DNA from: Bradyrhizobium sp. Ec3.3
GTDB lineage: Bacteria > Pseudomonadota > Alphaproteobacteria > Rhizobiales > Xanthobacteraceae
NCBI RefSeq assembly: GCF_000472925.1
Contig: NZ_AXAS01000042.1
Location: 25,340-89,339, forward strand
Direction of reading: 5' to 3'
Length of the DNA: 64,000 nt
Position 1 is the first letter of the stretch. Each line of letters starts with the position of its first letter. Below the pieces are notes generated by a model. The model saw nothing but the letters and a program-made list of their open reading frames with translations, was not told the DNA's origin and did no database searches. A program made the position numbers and the translations under genes. Of the stretch, positions 1 to 7,830 are shown piece by piece.

Positions 1-130
1 CCAAGCTATCACCGTGCGAAGATCGGGCTTGGCTGAGATGTATCGGTCCTCCTGATCAATACCGAGGGCGCGACTGATTCAGTGTTCTATGAGGGACTCG
101 TACGCGGTCGCCCCGCGCCGGAATTCACTT

Positions 131-160
131 CAAGAGCAATAAAATCTTCGACAAGCTGAC
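131..160 (-). promoter_or_regulatory. Degenerate tts-box-like sequence
   Basis: Read on the minus strand from 160 downwards, the sequence begins GTCAGCTTGTCGAA, which matches the first half of the rhizobial tts box (the TtsI binding site upstream of type III secretion genes). The second half (GATTTTATTGC) departs from the usual AGCT plus C-rich part. It would drive a gene running off the left edge. The 1-347 stretch otherwise shows no convincing gene. It may be a decayed site or chance; the strong tts box at 1416 nearby makes chance less likely. Confidence 0.35.
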
Positions 161-347
161 AGTCGGCAGGACAACGCGGTATCCGCTCCTAACTATCCCT
201 TTACTCCAGAACCGCCTCTCCAGGCCGCCAGTTACACCCCGCCGTTGCAGACGTATCAATGCGATCTCGGACATTTCGACCAATAGTGGGCAGCGCATCG
301 TTACGATCTTGATCGAGGCCTACGACGTGGATGTCCTCGCCACCGCA

Positions 348-940
348 CTATCTCTGGAGGCGTTCCGACGTCGGCGCGCTCGCGGGCCGAAGCATGTATG
401 CCATGGCGCTTCCCACCAGTGCGCGCACGCCAACCCGCAAGGCGGTTTCATCGATGGCGAACTCCGGTGCATGATAGGGAGCTCCAGCACGATCTGAAAA
501 GGGCGAGGCGTTCAATATCCAGAACACCACCGGAATGTTCCATCCAAACGAGCCGAAATCTTCGGAGCCCATGGTAGGACGAATCTCGCTGGTCTTGCCG
601 AGACCTGTTGCCGCTTCGAGCGCCGGGATCACAGCCTTGGTTGCGGCAGGATCGCTCACCAGAACCTCGTAGCCAGAGCTACTCTCGATGGTCACCTCGG
701 CAGTGACTCCATAGCTCTCGGCAATCCTTTGGGCCTTAAGACGAACGCTCTCCTGAGCAATCTTTCGATTTCCTATCGAAAGCGAGCGGATGGTACCCGC
801 GATCTCCGCAGTCTCCGGCAGGATATTGAAGCGATTCCCGCCCTGTAGTTGGCCTACCGTCACCACAATCGGTCCATCCAACGGGTTGGTCTGATTGCTG
901 ACGATATTTTGCAGGCCAAGGTGATCTCAGCAGCGGCTAG
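348..940 (-). pseudogene. M20 amidohydrolase pseudogene, C-terminal part
   Basis: This is the C-terminal half of an M20-family amidohydrolase (hippurate hydrolase/aminoacylase type, metal-dependent amide hydrolysis). Family landmarks are GGNRFNILPETAEI and the metal-ligand region TMGSEDFGSFGWNIP, and it ends normally at 348. Near 914 one base is missing: upstream codons read AAEITLA and the next homologous stretch (LQNIVSNQTNPLDGP) is in another frame. It was once continuous with the N-terminal half at 3137-3812: the ends join as KDPTLA/AAEITLA across a CTAG sequence present at both junctions. Not functional. Confidence 0.85.
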
Positions 941-1370
941 TACCGCGTCACAGAGGTTTTGACACTTTGAGCTCGGCCTGATTTGGCGATAGGTTTTGGG
1001 TAGGTACGGCCCATTTTGTTCGCGGGCTTTCTCGGTTGTGAACATCTATTTTGTCCGGGGCGCGTTCCGCTATGGCGCAACTCTCAGGATGAGAGCGTGT
1101 CACCTTGATCGTCGCCGTCCACAATGCGTTGATCGAGGGTATTTGCGGACCAGAAACGCTGATCTCATTCTCCACGATGAGATCCAGCTGGCGCGCTTGG
1201 GGCCGTAGTGGAACGAGACCTTCACCCTGTGCCAAAGGCTGTACACATCCAAGATCACGAACACGCTCGCGGTGCCCTTGTGCCGGTACTCACAGTCGTA
1301 GTGCTCGATCTGCCCCGATTTGGGTCTGATCGGCAGGCGCACTTTGCCGATCAGTAAGCATGAACTCCAA
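941..1370 (-). mobile_element. IS630-family transposase remnant
   Basis: Scattered minus-strand frames match the C-terminal half of IS630 (Tc1/mariner-like DDE) transposases. In order: GKVRLPIRPKSGQ..CEYRHKGTASVF (1270-1370), the FHYGPKRASW motif, DLIVENEISVSGPQ (~1165), and the typical C-terminal MFTTEKAREQNGPYLPK (~1000-1045). The frame changes at least twice and the segment between RVKV and FHYGPK is deleted, so the enzyme is dead. The remnant ends within about 20-60 bases of the junction with the amidohydrolase pseudogene. IS630 elements prefer CTAG and duplicate TA, which fits the junction. Confidence 0.75.
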
Positions 1371-1415
1371 TCGAGGGGAGCGTCACTTCTGCAATAACCG
1401 CTACTTTCTGCCCCC

Positions 1416-1445
1416 GTCAGCTTCTCGAAAGCTAACCATCGTAGT
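1416..1445 (+). promoter_or_regulatory. tts box (TtsI-binding promoter element)
   Basis: The sequence GTCAGCTTCTCGAAAGCT followed by AACC is a near-perfect tts box, the element bound by the response-regulator-like activator TtsI that turns on rhizobial type III secretion genes after flavonoid induction. It lies about 130 bases upstream of the nopJ start in the right orientation. It directly abuts the IS630 debris on its left. Confidence 0.88.
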
Positions 1446-1574
1446 TTGAGAATGTTGGATCTCTCGGTGGCGATTCTGCCTTGAGCATCATGCAACAGCT
1501 CGAACGGATATTCATCCGAGCTACGTCAAACAGCTCGGAATAGTTTGTTTCTCGCGGGTCAGATGAGGATAGAA

Positions 1575-2702
1575 ATGGGCGGCTGCATCTCTCGGCTGAG
1601 CGGAAGTCATGACACCTCTCAGCACGATCAATACGTTCAGGAGACCGAATTTGCCGCTCACGTCCGGTCCTTACGGCCAAGCCAGTCTCGATCCATTCAA
1701 CGCCAGTCGCCAGGGTCATCTCGCCCCACCGACGACGGGACTACATCGAGCGCTGACGAGGCCCCACGCATTGGCGAGAAGCTCCAATTGCTCTCCCAAA
1801 CGCTGCAGCGTGCGAGGCAAGCGCAACTTTCATCTGGCCTGATGGAATACGGTCAGCAGGTCGCTTCCTATTTGTCTGCCAACAAACAGCCTGACGACCA
1901 ACTCCTGTCGTTGGACATTGACAATTTTCATCAATTGGCGGCCAGCTATAACCAGCGCTCCTCGGACCTTAACCTTAGGCACATAGATTCGCCCGCCCAG
2001 TTTCTCGCTGCGCTGGTCCACCAGTCCTCAGATTGCGCCTGGCGCGCTGTCGTGCGACTGAAGGACGGTGAAATGCACCACGTTTCCGCCGATGTTCGGA
2101 TGCGCGCGGGTGCAGCTCCGACCATCATCGTGATGGAGCCAGCCAACCTTTATACGTTCATAACTTTCTATTTTGGACTGCGGCAGCAATCGATACAACA
2201 GCTTGGAACGGAGCCGAAGTGGGCCTTTATCGATGTCGGTGCCCAGAAGTCTGCTGCAGACTGCGTAATGTTTAGTATGCAGTTTGCGCTAGCCGCATAC
2301 AGGCATGCGCAAACCTTCGACCAGTGGCATGACAACCTTTATCGGCATGGAACGATAGCGGACAATAGTGGCGATCGCAGCGCCTACATGCCTTCGCCCG
2401 ACGCCATGCTGGAGTATGCCCAAATCAACCTATTCCACGGGGAGAGGTTTCTTCCGGCATTGTTTTATAAGCACTCGCACTCCAGCGGAGCAATTGAAGA
2501 CGTCGCAGCTCATCAACCCCGCATTAAAGAAATAGACTTGAGCACTAGCAGGCGAGCCCCAAAAACGGAGCCATTGAGCGAACGCCTCGAAGCCTTTGCC
2601 GTTAGACGGGACTCCCACCGGTATAGCGCATCTATAGAGACGTCGAGAGCAACAAAAATCCGCACCGCGTTGGACGGGATGCTGCCCGATAGCCCAACAT
2701 AG
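1575..2702 (+). CDS. nopJ: YopJ-family type III effector NopJ (acetyltransferase)
   Basis: A 375-residue YopJ/C55-family effector, a type III-secreted acetyltransferase acting inside plant cells. The catalytic triad is visible: His168 in MHHVSAD, Glu188 in VMEPAN and Cys230 in SAADCVMFSM, with the usual spacing. The start at 1575 is chosen because GAGGAT sits just upstream and because it exposes MGGCIS, a myristoylation motif (Gly2) with a palmitoylatable Cys4; upstream starts (1545 TTG, 1563 ATG) would bury it. The N-terminal ~70 residues are Ser/Gln-rich, as in secretion signals. A tts box lies ~130 bases upstream. The gene lies inside the IS630-bounded insertion and appears intact. Confidence 0.9.
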   Translation: MGGCISRLSGSHDTSQHDQYVQETEFAAHVRSLRPSQSRSIQRQSPGSSRPTDDGTTSSADEAPRIGEKLQLLSQTLQRARQAQLSSGLMEYGQQVASYLSANKQPDDQLLSLDIDNFHQLAASYNQRSSDLNLRHIDSPAQFLAALVHQSSDCAWRAVVRLKDGEMHHVSADVRMRAGAAPTIIVMEPANLYTFITFYFGLRQQSIQQLGTEPKWAFIDVGAQKSAADCVMFSMQFALAAYRHAQTFDQWHDNLYRHGTIADNSGDRSAYMPSPDAMLEYAQINLFHGERFLPALFYKHSHSSGAIEDVAAHQPRIKEIDLSTSRRAPKTEPLSERLEAFAVRRDSHRYSASIETSRATKIRTALDGMLPDSPT

Positions 2703-3136
2703 GCCGCGGGGAATTACTCTCGATAGGTCTGCGCTGGAGAACTCATTCTCGGCTGGGCAGGGGCTCACCGTCTCGCACGACAGGATCTCATGCGCGGTCA
2801 GTTTGACCATTTGCCTGCCAGCAGTTCCAACGGGAGCGGCCGGCTTGGAGGATTCGAGCAGGCGTTTGTCACCAGCAGCGCTTCTTCCTTGCCCGTGAGA
2901 CCCCCGGGCCGAAAGCGAGATGCAGGACTATACTATTTTCGCGTCAGCCCCCTTGGTTCACCAAGTCAGCCCCCTTGGTTCACCAAATGGTGCTGATGCT
3001 GGAACGAACTGGCGTCATCAGAAGGCAGCCGAGGACAGCTCGCAGCATCGAGGCCCTCATTGATTCCAAAAGCCTCCTGGAGCCAATCTGACTGCCCTGG
3101 ACGCAACCCGTCAAAATCACTGTGCAGAGCCACTAG
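2703..3136. other. Gene-free right arm of the nopJ insertion
   Basis: No coding region is supported. The stretch holds a perfect 22-bp tandem duplication at 2943-2986 and, at its right end, the inverted-repeat match to the IS630 end. Short frames on both strands show no recognisable domain. Confidence 0.6.
2943..2986. repeat. Perfect 22-bp tandem duplication
   Basis: The unit beginning GTCAGCCCCCTTGG and ending TTCACCAA occurs twice back to back with no mismatch (2943-2964 and 2965-2986). Perfect identity suggests a recent slippage or IS-related duplication. Confidence 0.9.
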
Positions 3137-3812
3137 CTAGGGTCGGATCCTTAGAGAGCCAAGGCATTGCGCCGTGCCCACCTTTGCCTTTGAGGGAAAT
3201 CCTGAAGATGTCGATGCTGGCCATGAGGCTACCCTGTCGGTAGCCGATCGTTCCCGATGGCGCAGCGGCACTAATATGCTGCCCCATCACGACATCGACC
3301 TTGGGGTCGTCGAGTGCGCCGGCCTCGACCATGGCAGATGCCCCGCTAGGCGTTGGCCCGGGCCCCAGTTCTTCAGCCGGCTGCAGGCATGAGCGACCGG
3401 CGTCGGCTTGCCGAGGTAGTCGCCCCGGGCGGTGGACTTGAAGGGCACATCGCTACGCTCCTCGACTGGCAGCGCATCCATGTCAGCGCGCAACGCAACC
3501 ACCGGGCCTGGCTTGCCACCGCGCAACACTGCTTTGATGCCGGTCTTCGCGATACCAGTCTGCATCTCGATGCCCGGCATCTTCGCGAGGGCCTCCGCAA
3601 TGTATGCCGCAGGGTGCACCTCCTGGTACGAAAGCTCGGCGTGCTGATGAATATGGCGTCGCCATTGGATCACCTGGGCCTCGGATGCATCGGCGAAGGC
3701 CAGTGCCTGCTGCGCCAGTGCAGAAGAGGCCGCGGACGCATGCTGGCTCGCAGCACTGCTACTCAGAAGGCTAGGCCGCAGCGAGTGCGAAAAGTCGATG
3801 TCGAGGTTTCAT
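3137..3812 (-). pseudogene. M20 amidohydrolase pseudogene, N-terminal part
   Basis: N-terminal half of the gene whose end is at 348-940. From ATG at 3812 the first residues (MKPRHRLFALAAA) look like a signal peptide; a one-base frameshift near 3775 then intervenes and the signal continues as SLLSSSAASQHASA. M20 landmarks follow: RRHIHQHAELSYQE, VALRADMDALPVEE and PVAHAC. Near 3383 about 100 bases are deleted, between PVAHAC and QPAEELGPG (the GHDAHT metal-binding part), at a CTGCAG. The frame resumes with MVEAGALDDPKVDVVMGQH and GKGGHGAMPWLSKDPTLA, then meets the insertion. It is transcribed divergently from the LysR gene at 3960. At least four lesions. Confidence 0.85.
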
Positions 3813-3959
3813 GGATGCCCGAGGGATAAGGACGTTCAATCTCCATCGATACTCTAAGGGGAGCCGAATATAAGAAAAGACAAACTTCGAGGCACCGGTA
3901 TGAATTTCCTCTATCACCTCGTTTACACCTTTGGGGAGATGCGCATAAAAGAACCCTCT

Positions 3960-4853
3960 ATGCAGATGAGCCTCCGCCAGCTGCGGGCCTTCAAAACTGT
4001 GGCAGAAGCCGGTAGCGTCCGCGAGGCTGCGCGCATACTCCAGCTGACACAGCCGGCCATCACGCATGCGGTGCGCGAGCTTGAGCGCGGCATTAGTACA
4101 ACGCTATTCTTACGCAGCAGCACGGGCGTGCGCTTGACCGAGATAGGTGCGGCACTACTCCGTCGCGCTCACCTGGTTCTCGCCGAAGTGCAGCGCACGC
4201 ACGATGAGATCACTCAGCTGCGTGACGGCACAGGAGGGCAGCTATGCGTTTCGGTCAGCTCGTCAGCGGCAACCTACGCATTGGCGCCGACGGTGAGTGC
4301 GTTCAGGAAGTTGCGACCGGGCGTCGCGATCGAGCTTCACGAATTGACCTGGGTTGCGACGGATGAGCGCTGGAGGAGCGGCTTCTTTGATTTTGCGGTG
4401 GTCAGCGAGGTAGGCGATGCAGCCGACGAGTGGGAGCGCGAGCTTTTGTTTCAGATGCCGCTCGCCATTATCGTGCGCGCCAAGCATCCACTCGTTCGAG
4501 CACGCTCGATCCTCCGCCTCGCGGACAGCATGTGGGTCGTACCCACTTATGGGCCCGAGGTGCTGAGACGTGTCTTTGAGGCTAGCAAGGGAACGCCGCC
4601 TCGGGACATCATGGTTTGCCAAACACTGGCTGTGCTGTTGCCACTGGTACGGCAGGCAGACGCGGTAGGAATCGTGTCGGGTTGGTTGTTTCGCAACCGA
4701 GCGGCGGCACGGGGGTTAACTCCGCTCGGGAATACCCAGCAGCTACCGAAGGCCCGCGTATCAATCGTGATGCGCGATTCGTCTTTGCTGACACCTGCAG
4801 CACGCTTATTCAGAGAATGTCTCAAGGAATCGGCGGCATCCATCGGTGCCTGA
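3960..4853 (+). CDS. LysR-family transcriptional regulator
   Basis: A ~297-residue LysR regulator. The N-terminal winged helix-turn-helix (SLRQLRAFKTVAEAGSVREA..LTQPAITHAVRELE) covers residues 3-62, followed by a periplasmic-binding-like effector domain to the C-terminus. The ATG at 3960 or 3966 places the HTH at the usual position; an upstream start at 3900 would add 20 unlikely residues. It faces away from the amidohydrolase pseudogene, the classic LysR arrangement, so it probably once controlled that gene and is now an orphan. The ligand is unknown. Confidence 0.88.
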   Translation: MQMSLRQLRAFKTVAEAGSVREAARILQLTQPAITHAVRELERGISTTLFLRSSTGVRLTEIGAALLRRAHLVLAEVQRTHDEITQLRDGTGGQLCVSVSSSAATYALAPTVSAFRKLRPGVAIELHELTWVATDERWRSGFFDFAVVSEVGDAADEWERELLFQMPLAIIVRAKHPLVRARSILRLADSMWVVPTYGPEVLRRVFEASKGTPPRDIMVCQTLAVLLPLVRQADAVGIVSGWLFRNRAAARGLTPLGNTQQLPKARVSIVMRDSSLLTPAARLFRECLKESAASIGA

Positions 4854-4949
4854 GAGCGCTGCGGCTCTTGGCGGGTATCCAGTGGGTACAATATGCGCAT
4901 CGAACCGACCGAACCCTGCCTGTATCCCGGCTCTCTACAGCAACTTCCG

Positions 4950-5115
4950 TTATTCTGCATTGCGGCTCGCGATAAGGTAAGAACGAAACATAATCATGAG
5001 CTGTCTTTCGGCCTCGGCGCGCGCGGCAGCGGACATGACCCGTTCGCAGAAAGCCGGCACCGTTCCGTAAATCACTGCTGTGATGGTTTGGGCAATCACG
5101 TGCGGATCGACAAAA
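4950..5115 (-). pseudogene. TetR-family regulator, C-terminal remnant
   Basis: The minus-strand frame FVDPHVIAQTITAVIYG..RAEAERQLMIMFRSYLIA resembles the ligand-domain C-terminus of TetR/AcrR regulators and ends at a stop at 4950. No DNA-binding domain precedes it: homology stops where IS110-like sequence begins at about 5129. It is a truncated remnant. Confidence 0.55.
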
Positions 5116-5128
5116 ATGGCTATCGCGA

Positions 5129-5325
5129 GTGGCGGACAGCGTCGCCTCGATCGATCTTTCACTGCGCCGCATGTCTGGCATTGGCACGATGACGGCCCGC
5201 GCATTCAAGGCGGCCATCGACAATCCGAAGCGCTTCACTTCGTCGACCAAAGTCGGTCCGTACCTCGGGCTGACGCCGCGCCAATATCAGCCTGGCGAGA
5301 GCGAATGGATTGGCGGTAGGAGGCC
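5129..5325 (+). mobile_element. IS110-family transposase remnant
   Basis: The frame contains LRRMSGIGTMTARAFKAAI, then STKVGPYLGLTPRQYQPGES, which matches the C-terminal Transposase_20 domain of IS110/IS116 elements (RuvC-like DEDD transposases). Only ~65 residues remain and the C-terminus goes out of frame near 5315. It abuts the TetR remnant, so an IS110 insertion or deletion probably destroyed both. Confidence 0.7.
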
Positions 5326-5424
5326 TCTTCATATCGGGCTTCGAGAAACCGGTGCACGGGGCTGACACGGCCGTCGCCGAATCCAGAGCTAGAAACGACC
5401 TAGGCGGTCGTTGGCGCAAAGGAG

Positions 5425-5458
5425 TGTCATTCGCCTGCAATATTGCAGGCGAATGACA
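5425..5458. repeat. 34-bp perfect palindrome
   Basis: A perfect, loop-free palindrome centred between 5441 and 5442. Each arm reads TGTCATTCGCCTGCAAT inward. It could be two abutting IS ends, a large operator, or a cruciform or terminator site; there is no T-run. The central CTGCAAT/ATTGCAG resembles the CTGCAA-n-TTGCAG core of the repeats near 20118 and 29968. Confidence 0.85.
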
Positions 5459-5480
5459 TTCTGTGTTTTCACGCGGCTTG

Positions 5481-5556
5481 TCAGACTTGGTTTCAGCCGC
5501 CGTCAACGCAGAGTTCGGTGCCTGTTAGACAGGACGAGTCATCGACGGTCAGGGAT
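5481..5556 (-). pseudogene. Duplicate 3' end of a short-chain dehydrogenase gene
   Basis: About 75 bases nearly repeat the 3' end of the SDR gene at 6042-6116. The minus frame reads DDSSCLTGTELCVDGG and then TGA, where the intact copy has the Trp of GGWNQV. Only the C-terminus of the paralogue remains. Confidence 0.75.
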
Positions 5557-5568
5557 CGTTCTCTCCGA

Positions 5569-5943
5569 TCAGCTCGCCTTCGAGCGGAGAGCGCTCCTTT
5601 GTAGATATATGATCCCAAAAAGGATCAGGCCGAAGACGATTGGATGAATCCAGTCGTGATGAAAGACCGTCAACTGCAGGACGAAGGCTGCGATATCGAT
5701 CGGCACCAGCAGCAGTAGGGCGGCCCACGGAGAGAAACGCGGCACTAGAACACCAACCCCACCGATAACCTCCAAAGCCCCAGTGAAATACATAAACCAG
5801 AGGCCCAGATGGTTGAAATCTTCAATCATCATGGGCGTTGCCACCAGTTTCATCGCACCGGTAGCAATGAAAACAAAGGCCATGAGGCCACGCAGAACCC
5901 AAAGACTGGTTTTCCCGGGTTTCAGCACAGAGTCTTCAGACAT
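5569..5943 (-). CDS. DoxX-family membrane protein
   Basis: A 124-residue protein with four hydrophobic helices (roughly residues 12-32, 46-66, 72-92, 98-115), the size and topology of DoxX/DoxD-like proteins. Members are associated with quinone-linked or redox functions in the inner membrane, but no reaction can be assigned here. It lies 98 bases downstream of the SDR gene on the same strand, so the two may be co-transcribed, with a strong hairpin (5989-6019) between them. Confidence 0.8.
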   Translation of the reverse strand: MSEDSVLKPGKTSLWVLRGLMAFVFIATGAMKLVATPMMIEDFNHLGLWFMYFTGALEVIGGVGVLVPRFSPWAALLLLVPIDIAAFVLQLTVFHHDWIHPIVFGLILFGIIYLQRSALRSKAS

Positions 5944-5988
5944 ACGATCACACGCCTATTCTAATGAGCGATGGTCAAATCCATTCCG

Positions 5989-6019
5989 CAAGGTCATCAG
6001 CCTAGAGCGGATGACCTTG
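5989..6019. other. Intergenic hairpin between SDR and doxX
   Basis: CAAGGTCATC (5989-5998) and GATGACCTTG (6010-6019) form a perfect 10-bp stem with an 11-base loop. There is no T-run, so it is not a classical terminator; it may be a processing or stabilising element or an operator. Confidence 0.6.
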
Positions 6020-6041
6020 TCGTGCTTGGTCGCAGGAACTA

Positions 6042-6791
6042 TCAGACTTGGTTCCAGCCGCCGTCGACGCAGAGTTCGCTGCCTGTCAGATAGGATGAGT
6101 CATCGGAGGCCAGGAACAGGACGGCCTTTGCGATCTCATCGACGGTGCCGCTGCGGTGCATCGGAATTTGGGCATGCACTTGGGTCTTGGTCTGCTGGAT
6201 CATCTCCTCACTCACACCCGATTTGCGCGCTTGGTCAGTGTCGATGTAGCCGGGCGCCATGGCGTTCACTCGTATGCCCTTATCGATGAGTTCCGCCGTG
6301 AGCGAGCGTGCCAGCGAGCGAACGGCAGCTTTGCCCGCCGAATAGACGCTGACATAGGGCATGCCCTTCGTGCTCAGGGTCGTGGTGTTGAGGACGATCG
6401 AGCCGCCGGACGTCATGAGCGGCAGGAGCTTCTGGACCGTGAAGTACGTTCCCTTGAAGGTACAGGCGATCGTGAAATCGAATTCTTCCTCCGACATATG
6501 TTCAAACATGTTCGGTCGCGCCGCACCGGCGTTCGCGAAGATGATGTCGACACGGCCGTGCTTTCTCTCGACAAACGCACGCAGTGCTTCAATGTCCGCC
6601 ATCTTCGAAATATCGCAGCCGATCGCGTCGGCGCCGTTTCCGATGCCCTGCGCCGCGGCATCGAGCCTCGCCTGATCGCGCCCGGTGATGATGACCTTCG
6701 CGCCCTCGCGTGCGAACAGCTTGGCTGTCGCCAGTCCCATTCCATCGCTGCCGCCGGTGATGACAGCGACCTTACCGCCTAGTTTTCCCAT
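6042..6791 (-). CDS. Short-chain dehydrogenase/reductase (SDR)
   Basis: A 249-residue classical SDR. The N-terminal Rossmann motif TGGSDGMG (residues 12-19) binds NAD(P), NAG is present in IIFANAGAA, and the catalytic Tyr-x3-Lys is YSAGK with its upstream Ser in the LNTTTLS region. The C-terminal GGWNQV is typical. The substrate is unknown. It probably shares a transcript with the DoxX gene downstream. A broken duplicate of its 3' end lies at 5481-5556. Confidence 0.9.
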   Translation of the reverse strand: MGKLGGKVAVITGGSDGMGLATAKLFAREGAKVIITGRDQARLDAAAQGIGNGADAIGCDISKMADIEALRAFVERKHGRVDIIFANAGAARPNMFEHMSEEEFDFTIACTFKGTYFTVQKLLPLMTSGGSIVLNTTTLSTKGMPYVSVYSAGKAAVRSLARSLTAELIDKGIRVNAMAPGYIDTDQARKSGVSEEMIQQTKTQVHAQIPMHRSGTVDEIAKAVLFLASDDSSYLTGSELCVDGGWNQV

Positions 6792-7830
6792 ATTTCGTCT
6801 CCTATTTCGTCCTTTGGCGTGCCCGATGTGAACTGCACCATTTATGGAGCTTGATTTGTTTTCCTACATTTCTGGCGCTCCTTTTGCCTTGGACAGACAG
6901 AATAGCACTCGCCTAATTTCCTATGTCGGCATACAGAAATGGATGGCGTGGACCAACCCGATCTGGTCGAACCGGCGCGAGCAGCAGCTTTTGCTCGTTC
7001 TAAAGGTTGCGAAGTGATCGAGGCCGAGCGTGTGACATCGAATCGCAGATCGGCGCCAGAATTCGGCATGTTCTCTTGTGAACGCGCAGCAATTCTGCGT
7101 GGCCGGGCAGCATTGGTCCTACGTCCGTAGCTCACGATCAAATAGTTAGCGCTTCACCGACAGCGATCGCTTTCCGAGAAGCCGTGGCAACGGTGGCCTA
7201 CCTCGCGACAGAGATGACTTGGAAGCCATGAACAAGCTGATGTGTCCTGATACGCAAACGATCTCGTCCGCTCCATTTTCACCCCTCAAAAATACCACCT
7301 TTCGCGCAATCTGGCTCGCTTTCGCTCCGCGATCATGTCGCGCGAAAGCATGGCCGCGTCGAGATCCTCTTTGCAAATGCCGGAAGCGTTTTTTAGGCCT
7401 CATGCGCGAGCGCCCTCGCGTCCGGAGTCGCATCGGCGCTCGCCGGCGGCCCCTGTTGCGCAACCTTCAAGATACTTCGCGCTGGAGATGATCGAGCCGA
7501 CGAAAGACCCAATGGTCCGACGCTTTCATCGTGGAGGGGTCTTGGTCGCGAGAATGGGCGGCTAGGGGGCGAGCTCTTTTTGCTTCAGCATTTTCGCCTT
7601 GTCGGTCCCGAGCCAGCTGCGAGTTCACCGATATCCTCGGACCGGGCAGCGAGCCGTTCCAGTCCCATCCGGACTGGAAGCGCGCCCCCTGCGAGGCCCC
7701 GAGCGCTGTATCCAAGAGGCGCAGTCCGAATGCTGGTCAAGGGCGAACTATAATCCATGAGAATACACCTACAAAAATATCGACTTTGATACGCATAGGA
7801 GACTCCAATAACTCGATCAGAAAATTAAGA
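6792..7830. other. ~1 kb with no supported gene
   Basis: Several short overlapping frames exist on both strands (for example minus 6842-7141 and plus 7335-7565), but none shows a domain, a good ribosome site or codon use like the neighbours. It looks like decayed accessory DNA between the SDR and the binding-protein gene. Confidence 0.5.

Larger units (their letters stand above)
941..3136. mobile_element. IS630-bounded insertion carrying nopJ
   Basis: A ~2.2 kb segment separates the two halves of one amidohydrolase gene. GCTAG occurs at 936-940 and again at 3136-3140, and removing the segment with one copy restores a continuous protein (DPTLAAAEITLA). Reading inward, the left end has CACAGAGGTTTTGAC (949-963) and the right end, on the other strand, has CACAGTGATTTTGAC, an imperfect inverted repeat. 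The left part is IS630 debris, the middle is the effector gene with its tts box, and the right 430 bases have no recognised gene. Exact ends are uncertain by a few bases. Confidence 0.65.

Noticed and set aside
7531..7830. 100-residue N-terminal extension of the substrate-binding protein
   Set aside because: The extension has no signal features, is Arg/Ser-rich, and precedes a clear signal peptide starting at 7831 (or 7843).
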